Of a stretch of 64,000 nt of DNA, positions 48,571 through 59,582 are shown one piece after another. Within the stretch, counting starts at the first letter, position 1, and each line of letters begins with the position of its first letter. Source of the DNA: Pyrus communis. Its lineage: Eukaryota > Streptophyta > Magnoliopsida > Rosales > Rosaceae. Below the pieces are notes generated by a model, which made no database searches, was not told the origin of the DNA, and saw nothing but the letters and a program-made list of their open reading frames with translations. The DNA lies in the NCBI RefSeq assembly GCF_963583255.1, contig NC_084817.1, positions 20,689,989-20,753,988 of the forward strand, read 5' to 3'. The translations under genes and the position numbers were made by a program.

Positions 48571-49320
48571 ACAAAGCCAATAAGTTTGGTAAGTAAATTA
48601 ACAAACTACAAATATAAGCAAAGTTTTCACAACTGAATTAATTTAACAAATTCTTTTGGTAGGTTAAGCATTATTCATTTGAACTTAATTAGTTAATTAA
48701 AAAAAACTTGAACTCTTAGCGTGCAGCCTAGATTGTCTAGTCCCTCCCCAAACTTAGTGACTATTTTTGCCCAAAATCACCACAGAACTCACCTCCCAAC
48801 ACCTAGACCGATTTTTAGAATACCTTATTATCACTAGTAGTTCTCGTATCATTCAAAACTAATTGTAGTTTAGGAAACGTCAAATTTTATTCTTCAATTT
48901 ATTAAACCCTAATATGAAACTTGATCAAAAGAAAATGTGGGCACTTAATTTGTGGAGAAACGCTCATGTTATTGACACACCGTGATCAAAAGAAAATATG
49001 GCCTGCATCTTAATGTTACGCGAGGAACTTGCCAAAAAACCCTTGGCAGGACATTTCCCATGGTTCCATGGTTTCAACTTGTCGAAACCCTTATAGGAAA
49101 TCTGACGCTCGAAAAGTGTTATTGTCTTGGTTTGTTGCTTGTGGCAGGGTGGACACATTTGACATGGTTCAATGAGGGTGTCCTTACTACTTGTCGCCAC
49201 AACGGTGGGTCGCATGTGAATCAAATCATTCAGTTGATCACACGTTCCTTCATTGCTCGGTAACTTTGGGTATTTGGTTGAAATTGATTACGGAGATGAG
49301 CATTACCACGGTAGTTTCAA
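48571..49320. other. Intergenic, no gene recognised
   Basis: Open frames overlap on both strands at 48964-49263, but neither shows a known domain. Confidence 0.35.
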
Positions 49321-49735
49321 GGGACTGTTTCAGGAATATCTTATAAAAAGCATAGAAACATTAATGTTATGTTTCGGGTTTGATATTCCGAGCTCGTAAG
49401 TCTGTTTGATAGTGGCCACAGGTATGGTGAAATTTCTCATAACCTCTTTGAGTCCAAAAAAGTGGATAATCGTGGCTTGTCACTTAGAAAAAAAAATGAA
49501 TATTATGTAATTAATGATGTCAAATGATTTCCAAAAGCATGGTGGACAACCCAAGTTATATAGACACTGTTGGCGAAATAGAATGAAACCGAATCGACTT
49601 ACTAAGGAGAGTTTAATTTTGGGCAAAATATATAGAAACATGAATATTATGCTAATTATTGATGTCCAATCTTTTCCAGGAACATCATGTGCAACCCGGT
49701 TTACATGGCCACTGTTGATGAATTTGAACAAGTGA
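49320..49735 (+). repeat. Imperfect tandem repeat of about 145-170 bp
   Basis: Blocks near 49495 and 49640 share ATGAATATTATG, TAATT, TTGATGTC or AATGATGTC, then a CCCAAG/CCCGG-TTTA or TATA stretch and CACTGTTG. A weaker third block is near 49345. The open frame 49514-49735 runs through them and has no recognised product. Confidence 0.4.
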
Positions 49736-49782
49736 TCGACATACCCTGACCCTGATAGCCATTAGAGGTTGCAAATGATATA

Positions 49783-50417
49783 GGACCAGTTTGAGGTTGA
49801 TGTGCTTTAAAAAAAAAAAAACTGTTAATGTTGTGTTCTAAAAATAATCAGTTATACAATAAAGCAGTTGAGTGTTCGGTAAACTATGTTTTAAAAAGTT
49901 TCGTGACTATGAAAAACAATGTAAAAACGTTTGGTAAAATTTAATTTTTAAGTGATATAACTGTATATAATGATAAAAATGAACATGGTAGGGGGAGGTG
50001 GCAGCGACAACAGTTGTGGCAATGACATGTGGTGGTGGTGGTGGTGGTGGTGGTGGTAGGGTGACGATTGTTGTGGTGGTGGAAATAATGGCGGTGGTGG
50101 TGCAAGGTAGTATTTGTAGTGGTAAGTGGCAGCGATCACCTTGTTGCGCAATGGATAAAATGTGTGTAGCATTTTAAACAATGTTGTTTTTAAAGACTAA
50201 TGATAGTGATAAGAATTGAAAATATTCAATAAAGGCTTAGCTCTGCTTTTTATTAAAGCAACTTTTAAAATCAAATTACAAACTGCTTTTAAAAGTTGTT
50301 GTTTGGAGCCCATAACTTTTAAGATAAGCATGATATTTAACTTTTGCCAAACACTTTTTATTGCTTAAGTTTAAAGTGAAGAAATTTTTAGTGAAAAAAG
50401 TAATACCAAACGGGGCC
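49783..50417. mobile_element. Harbinger-like MITE relative with an internal GGT minisatellite
   Basis: The ends GGACCAGTTTGAGGTTG (49783) and, reversed, GGCCCCGTTTGGTATTAC (ending 50417) resemble the GGGCTGGTTTGGTATTGC ends of the 10646-10990 element. Inside, 50030-50105 is a (GTGGTG)n-rich tract. The right part recurs at 55430-55836, where the left end is cut off within the GGT tract. Confidence 0.5.
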
Positions 50418-51605
50418 TTATTCTTCCTTGTGGCCTTATGCTTTTATTTATGCTAATCAGATGATTGTCGTATAAGTAAAGTCATAAAGAGCCGTACAAG
50501 TAAAGTCATAAAGAGATTTGATCTCCCAAATGTTATTAGATTCAATTTCCAAATTACACAATTACATTCTTAAACAACAACAACTACAATAATATTTTCT
50601 ATTTTTTTTAAATAAAAATTGACTACTATTAGGGGAAGGAAAGAGTTTGAAACTATTATAATAGTTTAGGGGAGGAAGAGTTTTGAACCTGAGACACATG
50701 GATATAAACCTAACACCATATCAATAGGGCATTGGAACACATGCAATATTTTCTATTTTCTCTAGGAAGAATAGCATAAATGTCTATTTCATAGGCAGGA
50801 AGGGGAGGTAATTTTCAATGTGTCAAAAATACGGTACAGTTTACAAATTATCATAATATTTAATGTATCGGATCGTGTTTCGACACACTGAAATTTTTTC
50901 CTAGAAAGAGGACGCTCATAAGAGCATTGGAATATTCGTGATGCCAAATCCATTGTGCTCTTTTGTATTTTTGTTTTTTTTTTTGGGTAAAATTGACATC
51001 CACTGTGTGTACTCATTAAATTGCCTTTTTCCTCCGATCTTTTTCTCTTTTTATAATTTTTTTATTTATTGAACGAAAAGGTTTTTTTTTTTTTTTTTGT
51101 TAAAAGGAAAGCCAAAGGCTTTTATTTGTATCTCTCTCTAGTCTCTACACACGCGTTGTCTCTCACTCTTTGGAAGAATTTGTCAATGATAAGAAAGAAA
51201 TGCCATTTACATTCTAGAAAAGTTAAACTTATTTTTTGTTAAAAAAAAAAAATTTCAACGGTATAAGAGGAATTTTTTTTAATAATTTAGATTTAACCTA
51301 GTTGTTAGAGTAATGTTCTTCTCTAGGCATTCGGTTCAAAACTCTGCTGGCGATTTTTTTTAAACAAACGATATTAAGTAACATAAACTTTTCCTTTATA
51401 AAGAAAACAAATATTAGTTGTTTATGAAAAAGTGCATAATAATATTTTTGGAATGCCAATAATCAGGTTACTTGATAATTGTTTAGGATCAATTTGAAAG
51501 TCTGTTCGTAATAATAGTTTGACATAATAATTTGACATCAATCTCGCTATTTGCAAAAGTAAAACTTAAGAACTCTTACTTACATGTGAAAAAAATTACT
51601 ATTGA

Positions 51606-52800
51606 TGTCGCGCCCCAATCCCAACATACGTCCAGGATTGACGCATGACGTCTTTTCCGGGATCGACGCGTGATGTCACCAAACACCCGTACTTCTATCA
51701 TACCCCGCTTCTGGGATACGGGCCATACACACTCTCACGATCCAATTGCATAATAATTTTTTGTATTCATTATGGTTGCATCTAACCTCCTCGTTAGATT
51801 GCCTGCGTACCTTAAACATGGATCAAGCCATTTGTGGTTCGTCATTCCCTACACTCAAACATTCATTGTATAAATCATTATGTCTCAACATAATACCACA
51901 CAACATGCATGTAACGTCATAACGAACATTCAACGAAGCGCAACATAAATCTTTAGCCATGTTGGTCAACGAGTCTAATCATAATGACAACAATCACAAC
52001 CAACATCATTCCACAATCACAACAATCAATAACACATACCATGCACCGAAATACAGGGCTAGAAAGACATAGTTTGGCCAAAGCCTACATCTCTGAAGCT
52101 AAAATCAAATCCAAGGAACCAACAAGTCAAATGATGCGATTTCAGGCCACTCAACGAAATCCATCAACATCGGGGTTTAGACCACTCAACGGAACCAAGA
52201 CATCAAAGGGGATTCTGGACCACTCAAAGGAATCCAAACCAGGATACGATTCTGGACCACTCAACGGAATTGTGGTGTAGAAGGGATTCCGAACCTCTAA
52301 ATAGAATCTGAGTGGATACGATTACGAACCACTCAACGGAATCGCAGAGTACAATGCATATCGAACCACTCAATGAAATCCAAGCTGGATACGATTCCGG
52401 ACCACTCAACGGAATCCAGACGAAGTAGGGAACTTGACCACTCAACGGAACCCCAGAGGAACCCAGTTCCAAATCCCTCAACGAAACTGAGTGGAAGTCC
52501 AAGAATATGACAACGGCTCGAGGAAACAATACATGAACCAAGTACTCAATTTAGAAAGGCTGAACGAAATGCAACAAAGCACAAGTATTAAATGTAGAAT
52601 GGCTTAATGAAACAAGAAATGAAATAATGAAACGAGGGGTGAAACATGTTTCGAAGCAACAAACCCTATGACAATGGGTTATCGGTCCATTACTAGCCCT
52701 CACATTTCATCACATCAAGCCAATCATACAAAACAAACCATATTTCCAATATGCACGTCAAATCACATTTCATAAACTACATCAATAGCTAAATATAAAC
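51606..52800 (+). mobile_element. LTR-like insertion specific to the left copy (TGTCGCGCCCC...)
   Basis: Begins TGTCGCGCCCCAATCCC after ATTGA; host sequence resumes at GTTGAATCGTAATAC (52801). The right duplication copy is uninterrupted at this place (about 59140-59155). ATTGA/GTTGA may be a mutated 5-bp target duplication; the right end does not show a clean CA. The middle part (52138-52500) is an array of CCACTCAACGGAAT-like units. It has no coding capacity. Confidence 0.55.
52138..52500. repeat. Interspersed minisatellite, CCACTCAACGGAAT units
   Basis: Roughly eight copies of CCACTCAACGGAAT (with A/G and C variants) are spaced about 35-45 bp apart. The spacers, such as GGATACGATTCTGGA or GGATACGATTCCGGA, are also alike, so the true unit is longer (about 40 or 80 bp). 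Confidence 0.75.
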
Positions 52801-54343
52801 GTTGAATCGTAATACTAAGCGACATACATGATCCTAATTTTGATTATGACTCAATCAATAAACTTTGGACTTTCTAGTTGGTGGATGCAGCCAAATAAAC
52901 TTTGGAATTTCTATTGCATCACCAAAGATTTCCTACAAACCCCACCATTGATTGTGGAAAGCAAATTGTTCTGTATACAAGAAAATCAGCTGTAAATACT
53001 ACTACAACAACAATAACAAAACCTTATCTCATTCAGTGACATTGGCTGTATGAATCCAAGTCCTCCGTTAGCTCAGAAAATCAGTTGTAAAATAAAAAAT
53101 AAAATTAGGTGGTAGTGCAAACTGTTCTCCAACTTGAAGTATAAAAACTCCATAAAAATCCATGAATTTATAAATCTATTAAAGTCTCTCAAATTCTCAA
53201 TTAAATACACCCCCTAAAGCTCCTCTCTAATCTGCAGAGCTGCATCTTTGTTTCCCTGCTCCAATTGTTCATCTATACTCCTTTGAATGGTGGATTGGTC
53301 ATCATACATACCTCAAGTCCTCGGGTGGTCGACCCTCATCTCATAAGACATGACTCGGTCCTACATCAATTCGGGATCCCATACGATATGTACCCCCGTT
53401 TTCTTCACCCTGAAACCAGATCCTATCATAATATAAACTTCAATGGAGTCTCCACTTTCCAAACTGAGCTCCTTGTTTGATAAATGTCTTTGCCAAATGA
53501 CTTCATTTGAAGTTATTGTGTAGGGATCCATTGGCCGGACAACGAAGTTGGTGATCTTGGTATGATTTGTAATAAATATAGCAAAATGATTATGAGGTGC
53601 GTCCTTGTGTAATGATGAAGAATAAACGGTGTGCACAATCAACGATTTTAAGTTAGAACCAGTAGTTTCAGGCACTTGGAAACAGACTCGATCACCCTCA
53701 TTGTCGACATTTGTGAACCACTTGGCAATATCATTTCCAGGGTGGAAAATGACACCATTTCCACTCGTTGTCTTGCGCTTATGATGATTCCTCGGAAGGA
53801 TATAAAAATCGTTGCTATACATGTCGATAGTCCTGAAATCCTCAGAAGAAATAGAGCAATGTAATTCAGGTGGATATTCTCTTGTCAATACCAAAGGCCA
53901 AACGGAAGGGTTGGGTTCTATAAGTTTCAGACCACATAGAGATAAACGTGTCAGGTTCTTCAACCGTGCTATGGAAGAATATGGTAATTCTTCTATGGCC
54001 GTGTTATCTATAAGGAGAGTTGTCAATGATACCATCTCTCCTATATCCGCAACCAAGTTTTGAAATCTTGAACAGCCAGAAAGAACAAGAGTTTCAACGT
54101 GTTTCAACTTATAGAAACTCTTTGGAAGATCCTTAAGCATTATGCAGTCTTTGAGATTTACCAAAGCAAGTCTTTCGAGACATCCTACAGAGTGCTGAAT
54201 CTCAAGCAAGCTCTTACAGCCCTTGAGTATCAAATACTCGAGATTTGGGAGTTTTGAGAAGTTTGGCGATTGTGTTAGGAAGTAGGAATGGCTGAGATTC
54301 AGAATCTTCAACTTCTCGAGCAACTGCAAGACAAACCCAAAAG

Positions 54344-54871
54344 AAAACTGTTGATGCACAAAATCGGCAAGGACTTTGGTACAACAGAAAGTGTGAAATT
54401 TATGACCTTCGCTAGATTGCTCTGGTCATTAGTGTGGATAAGTATGTAAATGAATAGAGACAGGGAAGTAAATAACACAAGATGTACGTGGTTCACCCAT
54501 ATTGGCTACGTCAACGGAGTAGAGGAGTTCTCATTAGTTGTGAAGGGTTTACACAAATACATAGGTTCAAGCTCTCTGTTAGTGAGTTCTAGTGAATATT
54601 TTAGTACAAATGACATTAGAGATTATTGTGGGAGAATGATCCCCTTTTATAGAAGAGAGTTTCTAGCTTTGTTCTGACATTGACATGTGTCGTGTTGTGA
54701 TTGGCCTCTGATATCGACACGTGTCGCGCTATGATTGGTCTCTGATACCGATATGTGTCATGTTGTGATTGGTCTCCTGGTTGAAGGAAAAGTCTTGTGG
54801 GTCCTTGACGGTATGTTGTTGATCGGTGCTTAGTAGTTTCGGGATTGGTCAAGTATGATACAAACAAAAAC
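54344..54871. mobile_element. Solo LTR-like element (518 bp) with perfect AAAAC target duplication
   Basis: The insertion TGTTGATGCAC...ATACAAACA (54349-54866) is flanked by AAAAC (54344-54348, 54867-54871). The right TNL copy has the empty site AGAAAACAAAAATC at about 62229-62242. It contains the phrase AACACAAGATGTACGTGG, seen in copia-type LTRs, and three tandem units of about 34 bp at 54674-54773. It lies in the intron of the truncated TNL copy. Confidence 0.8.
54674..54773. repeat. Three tandem 34-bp units in the solo LTR
   Basis: Units follow the pattern CTCTGATAYCGA-A-GTGTC-YG-TRTGATTGGT. Each holds an ACACGTGTC-like palindrome, an E-box/G-box-like core in the middle unit. A regulatory role is possible but inferred. 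Confidence 0.6.
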
Positions 54872-56238
54872 AAAAATCAAAATAGATAACTTGCTCGTCA
54901 TCGGTCAACAAATTTCTATTTTTTTTCATCTATTAAAAGTTCAATCTAAGCCACCTGAAATAAAAAAGAAAAGAGGAAGAGTGTCTAGGCGTAAAATTCG
55001 AAGGAACAATCAATGGCTTGGTTAAGGTTATGATAGTAAACCATAGAATGCTCCCAAAACTGTATGAGCTTGCTGTACCGTAGGTCGATCGAAACTAGGC
55101 TTCTTAATTGACTTAATGCTTTTTTTGGTATGAACTTTAGACGGAATCCTCGCCAGCAAAGCCATCTTAACTTCGCGGAAAGATGTTTGTAGACTCCAGC
55201 GAGATGTGCACTATTAAATTGGAGCAATCTTAGCCTCTTCATCTTTCTAAACGCTTTCATACTGAAACTAGCTTTGTCTGGTCTTAGCAAATATAGAGCG
55301 AGTCCTTCAATATCTTCCGTCCCCTATGAACAAAAGTGAATAATGAACAGGTTAGTGCATGTAAAAAAATTGATTTATATCCACACATCTGCAGTTGTTA
55401 TTCTCTTGCATTACATGGAATTAACATTGTGACGATTGTGGTGGAATTAACAAAAGTGAATAACGACAGCAGTTGTGACGATTGTGGTGGTGGCGGCGGC
55501 AGGGTGACGATTGTGGTGGTGGTGGAAATAATGGCGGTGATGGTGCAAGGTTTGTGTTTGTAGTGGTAGGTGGTGACAATCACTTTGTTGTTTAATGGTT
55601 AAATTGTGTGTAGCATGATAAATAATGTTATTTTTAAAAATTGATGATAGTTTTACACGAGTTGAAAATATTCAATAGGTTCAACTCTATTTTTTATTAA
55701 TGCAGCTTTTAAAAGCAGTTTGGAGCCCATAACTTATAAGATAAGCATGATATTTAACTTTTGCCAAACACTTTTTATTGCTTTAGGTTAAAGTGAAGCA
55801 GTTTTTGGGGAAAAAAATAATACCAAACGGGGCCTTATTCTTCCTTGTGGCCTTATGCCTTTATTTATGTTGATCAGATGGGATATAAATTGCCCTACAA
55901 GTAAAGTCATAAAGATATTTAATCTCCCAAATGTTATTGGATTCAATTTCTAAATTTACACAATTACATTCTTAAACAATAATAACTACAACAAATATAT
56001 TTCTATTTGTTTTAGATAAATATTTACTATTATTAGGAGGAGGGGAGAGTTCGAAACTATTATAATAGTTTAGGGGAGAAAAAGTTTCGAACACGGGATG
56101 TATGAATATAAACCCAACACCCTATCGACTAAAACATTGAACCACATGCAATATTTTCTATTTTCTCTAGGAAGAATAGCATAAATGTCTATGTCATAAG
56201 CATGAAAGGGAGATAGTTTTCAGTGTGTCAAAAATACG

Positions 56239-56886
56239 GTCTATGTGACATCCCACATCGCCCAGGGGAGTGATCCTTAAATGTATATTCTCATCTCTAC
56301 CTAGCACGAGGCCTTTTGGGAGCTCACTGGTTTCGAGTTCCATCGGAACTCCGAAGTTAAGCAAGAAGGGGGCTAGAGCAATCTCATGATGGGTGACCCA
56401 CTGGGAAGTTGCTCGTGAGTTCCCAAAAACAAAACCGTGAGGGAATGGTAAGCCCAAAACGGACAATATCGTGCTACGGTGGTGGAGTGGGCCCGGGAAG
56501 TGATCCGCCCCGGGCCAAGATGTGACAATTGGTATCAGAGCCAATCCCTAGCCGGAAATGTGCCGACGAGGACGTCGGGCCCCTAAGGGGGGTGGATTGT
56601 GACATCCCACATCGCCCAGGGGAGTGATCCTTAAATGTATATTCTCATCTCTACCTAGCACGAGGCTTTTTGGGAGCTCACTGGCTTCGAGTTCCATCGG
56701 AATTCCGAAGTTAAGCGAGAAGGGGGCTAGAGCAATCCCATGATGGGTGACCCACTGGGAAGTTGCTCGTGAGTTCCCAAAAATAAAACCGTGAGGGCTT
56801 GGTAAGCCCAAAACGGACAATATCGTGCTACGGTGGTGGAGTGGGCCCAGGAAGTGATCCGCCCCGGGCCGAGATGTGACAGTCTA
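56239..56886 (+). mobile_element. Complete Cassandra TRIM retrotransposon (638 bp)
   Basis: Two 284-bp direct LTRs (56244-56527 and 56598-56881) enclose a 70-bp internal part. Flanking GTCTA at 56239-56243 and 56882-56886 is a perfect 5-bp target duplication. The LTRs start TGTGACATCCC and end GATGTGACA. After LTR1 the primer-binding site TGGTATCAGAGCC (initiator Met-tRNA type) follows at 56530; a purine-rich tract (AAGGGGGGTGGA) precedes LTR2. By eye the LTRs differ at about 10 of 284 positions. The LTRs carry a 5S-rRNA-like region, the hallmark of Cassandra. It has no coding capacity and would need proteins from other elements. It is absent from the left TNL copy, so it inserted after the duplication. 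Confidence 0.95.
56337..56425 (+). other. 5S rRNA-derived sequence in Cassandra LTR1 (repeated in LTR2 at about 56691-56779)
   Basis: CCATCGGAACTCCGAAGTTA, then AGCAAG...GAGCAAT, and GATGGGTGACCCACTGGGAAG match the core of plant 5S rRNA (CCATCAGAACTCCGCAGTTA; GGATGGGTGACCTCCTGGGAAG). These are the positions of the internal pol III promoter (A box, intermediate element, C box). It is not a functional 5S gene: the flanks differ and it is embedded in LTRs. Confidence 0.85.
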
Positions 56887-57299
56887 GCACACCAACTATC
56901 ATAATACAATTACTTGAATTTTTTTTTTTAAATTTCTAACTAATTGTATTATTTCCAACAAATTGTATTATTACACTTAATGTATTGAGTCGCATTTTTG
57001 GCATATTAAAAATTTTCCCTACAAAGGGGATGCTCATAAGAGCGTTGGAATATTCGAGATGCCAAATCCTTTGTGCTCTTTTGTATTTATGTATTTTTTG
57101 GGGTAAAATTGGCATCCATTGTGTGTACTCCTTAAATTGCTTTTTCTTCCAATCCTTTTTCTCTTTTTATAGTATTTTTATTTATTGAACAAAAAGGCTT
57201 TTATTTGTATTATTATTGTATTCTTGAGCTACTCAAAAGTGTGTGTTTTTTCTTTCCATGCTTTCCGTTTCGTTTGGGCCATAAACTGCCGTGCATTGA

Positions 57300-57305
<6 letters not shown>

Positions 57306-57343
<38 letters not shown>
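57306..57343. repeat. (CT)n microsatellite
   Basis: About 19 CT units; the left duplication copy has only a short TCTCTCTC at the matching place (about 51130). Confidence 0.9.
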
Positions 57344-57352
<9 letters not shown>

Positions 57353-57513
57353 TGTTGTCTCAGTCTTAGGAAGAATTTGTCAATGATAAGAAAGAAATGC
57401 CATGGACGTTCTAGAAAAGTTGACCTCTTAATAATTTATATTTAACCTAGTTGTTAGAGAAATGTTCTTCTCTAGACATTCAAGTTCAAAACCCTGCAGT
57501 GAACTTTTTTTTT

Positions 57514-58894
57514 TTTTTGTTTGGGTAAAGTACAAAAAACTACCTCAACTATTGGTGTCACGACACTTTCATACCTCATCTTTTAAAATTGACAATGTCA
57601 TACCTCATCTTTAGAAATTGTGTCAATGTTATATCTTCCGTTAGTTTGGCGTTTATTTTTCAGTTAAATGCTGACGTAGCTTGATTCGGGACCCTTTTTT
57701 TATTAAAAAACTAATAAAATATTATTTAAAACAAAAAAAAATCATTTAATATTATTTAATTATTAAAATAATAAAAAAAGTACATAAAAAAATAAAAAAT
57801 GAACCTCTCCTTTTCGTCCCTCCCTCCTCTCTCTCTTCACCATCTTCCTACAATCCAAGAAGAAGAAGAGGAAGAAGAAGAGAGGAAAAAAAAAAAACCC
57901 CAAACCAAACCCAGTTCGTCCCCCCTTCCCCCACCACAAACCCAACCCCCTGCAACTAAAAAGAAGGAGGAGGAGGAAGAAGAAGAAAAAACAAAAAAAA
58001 AAAAACCAACCCCAACCCAACCCGAAGGAGGAAGAAGAAGAAGGAAAAAAAAAAAGAAAAAAAAGCAAAATTGAGAAACTCTCGTCCTCCCCACCCCACC
58101 ACCTCCCCCCCCCCCCCAAAAAAAAAACCCACCCGCAAAAGAAAAACAAGAAGAAGAAGAGAGAAGGAAGCGAAAAAAAAAAAAAAAAACCAACCCCAAC
58201 CCAACCCGAAGAAGAAGAAGGAAAAACAAAAAAAAGGGAAACTCTTGTCCCCCCCTAAAATACCCACCCACCCTGCAAAAGAAAAACAAGAAGAAGAAGA
58301 GAGAAGGAAGAATGAAAAAAAAAAAACAAAAAACAAAACCCAGTTCGTTCAGATTTGGGTTTTTTTTTTTTTTTGTTTTTTTTTGTTTTATGGGTGGCAG
58401 GTAATGGGTGCGAGGTTGGGTGCAAAGGGTGGGTGCGAAGGAGAGGTTGGATGTGGGGAGAAGAGGAGGTGGGGAACGGGGAAAACAAATTGATTTTTTT
58501 TCTCTCTTCTTTTTTTCTGGGTTGCAATTGCAGAAAGGGGGAAGAAGATGAAGATGGGGAAAAGAGAGAGAAGGGGGGAAGGGGACGACTGATGTTGTGA
58601 TGTTGGTTTTATTTTATTTTATTTTATTTTATTTATTTTTTTAAATTATTTTAATATTAAAAAAATATTAAATGATTTTTTTTAGTTTTTAATAAATTTT
58701 TTAATAAAAAATGGGTCCCGGATCAAGACATATCAACATTTAACTGAGAAATAAACGGCCAAGCTAACGGAAGGTATGACATTAACACAAATTCGTAAGA
58801 TGAGGTATGACATTGTCAATTTTAAAAGATGAGGTATGAAAGTGTCGTGACACCAATAGTTAAGGTAGTTTTTTGTACTTTACTCTTTTTGTTT
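57514..58894. mobile_element. Mutator-like MITE (1363 bp) with perfect 9-bp target duplication
   Basis: Long terminal inverted repeats of about 190 bp start GGGTAAAGTACAAAAAACTA (57523) and end TAGTTTTTTGTACTTTACTC reading into 58885. The phrases TACCTCATCTTTTAAAATTG / CAATTTTAAAAGATGAGGTA and GGGACCC/GGGTCCC pair between the ends. TTTTTGTTT flanks both sides (57514-57522, 58886-58894), the 9-bp duplication of Mutator-like elements. The interior is low complexity (GAAGAAGAA, AACCCAACCC, poly-A/T), with an internal tandem duplication of about 140 bp. The long frames in it are translated repeats, not genes. The empty site is in the left copy at about 51350. Confidence 0.9.
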
Positions 58895-59582
58895 TTAACA
58901 AACGATGTTAAAGAACAAAAACTCTTTCTTTATTAAGAAAACAAATATTAGTTGTTTACACAAAAGTGCATAATAACATTTTTGAAATGTCATTAATCTA
59001 GTAAATCGATAATTTAGTTTAGAATCAAACTGAAAGTCTATGCGTGGTAATTTAGTTTGACATAATCATTTGACATCAATCTCGTCATTTAAGAAAGTAA
59101 AATTTAAGATCTTTTACTTACAGGCGAAAAAAATTACTTTCGAATTGTAATATTAAGCGACAAACATGATCCTGAACTTGGTAGTGACCAAATCAATGTT
59201 CACCCACCCATTAGTTTAAAAAATGAAGCCACACTTGATGACTTATTCCCTTTCAAGTTGGTGGATGCAGCCAAATAAACTTTGGACTCTCTCTATTGCA
59301 TCACCAAAGATTTCCTACAAACCCCACCACTGATTGTGGAAAGCAAATTGTTCTGTAGACGAGAAAATCAGCTGTAAAATACTATTACAACAATAACAAC
59401 AAAGTCTTATTGCATTAAGCGACGTCTACTGTATGAATCCAAGTCTTCCGTTAGCTCAGAAAATCAGCTGTAAAATAAAAAATTAAATTAAGTGGTAGTG
59501 CAAACCGTTCTCCAACTTGAAGTATAAAGCTCCTCTCTATCTGCATAGCTTCATCTTTGTTTCCCTGCTCCAATTGTTCATC

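Larger units (their letters stand above)
53361..55323 (-). pseudogene. TNL resistance-gene fragment: LRR and post-LRR (C-JID-like) exons only
   Basis: Exon 55323-55042 starts GTEDIEGLAL and ends FWEHSM; exon 54323-53361 continues LLEKLKILNLSHSYFL with LRR motifs (LEYLILKGCKSLLEI, HVETLVLSGCSRF), then the post-LRR region (ILPRNHHKR, IFHPGNDIAKWFTN) typical of plant TNL C-termini. The sequence is very similar to the right copy (61181-62716). Both exons are open, but the upstream TIR and NB-ARC exons are missing: sequence homology stops in the intron at about 55425. The 3' end is also altered: after DPEL it stops at TAG (53361-53363), because about 70 bp present in the right copy are deleted. 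The intron between the exons carries a 518-bp insertion. A functional receptor is unlikely. Confidence 0.85.
50000..55425 (-). repeat. Tandem duplication of the TNL 3' region, left copy
   Basis: Runs from the GGT tract of the MITE to the intron just before the NB-ARC exon donor of the TNL gene. It is collinear with 55426-62820 apart from insertions. Without the insertions, both copies are about 3.7-3.8 kb. The left copy contains the insertions 51606-52800 and 54349-54866. Confidence 0.8.

Noticed and set aside
52138..52500. CRISPR-like spaced repeats
   Set aside because: Repeats are short, imperfect and have related spacers; plant nuclear context and LTR-like surroundings. It is a minisatellite.
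56337..56779. Genuine 5S rRNA genes
   Set aside because: Only the core resembles 5S rRNA; it is repeated in two LTRs with PBS and target duplication, so it is Cassandra.
56194..56909. Minus-strand open frames of 90-116 codons
   Set aside because: They lie in the Cassandra LTRs; the two frames are similar only because the LTRs are direct repeats.
57763..58600. Overlapping open frames of up to 150 codons
   Set aside because: Purely low-complexity (poly-F/S/G or K/E/P) translations of the interior of the Mutator-like MITE.
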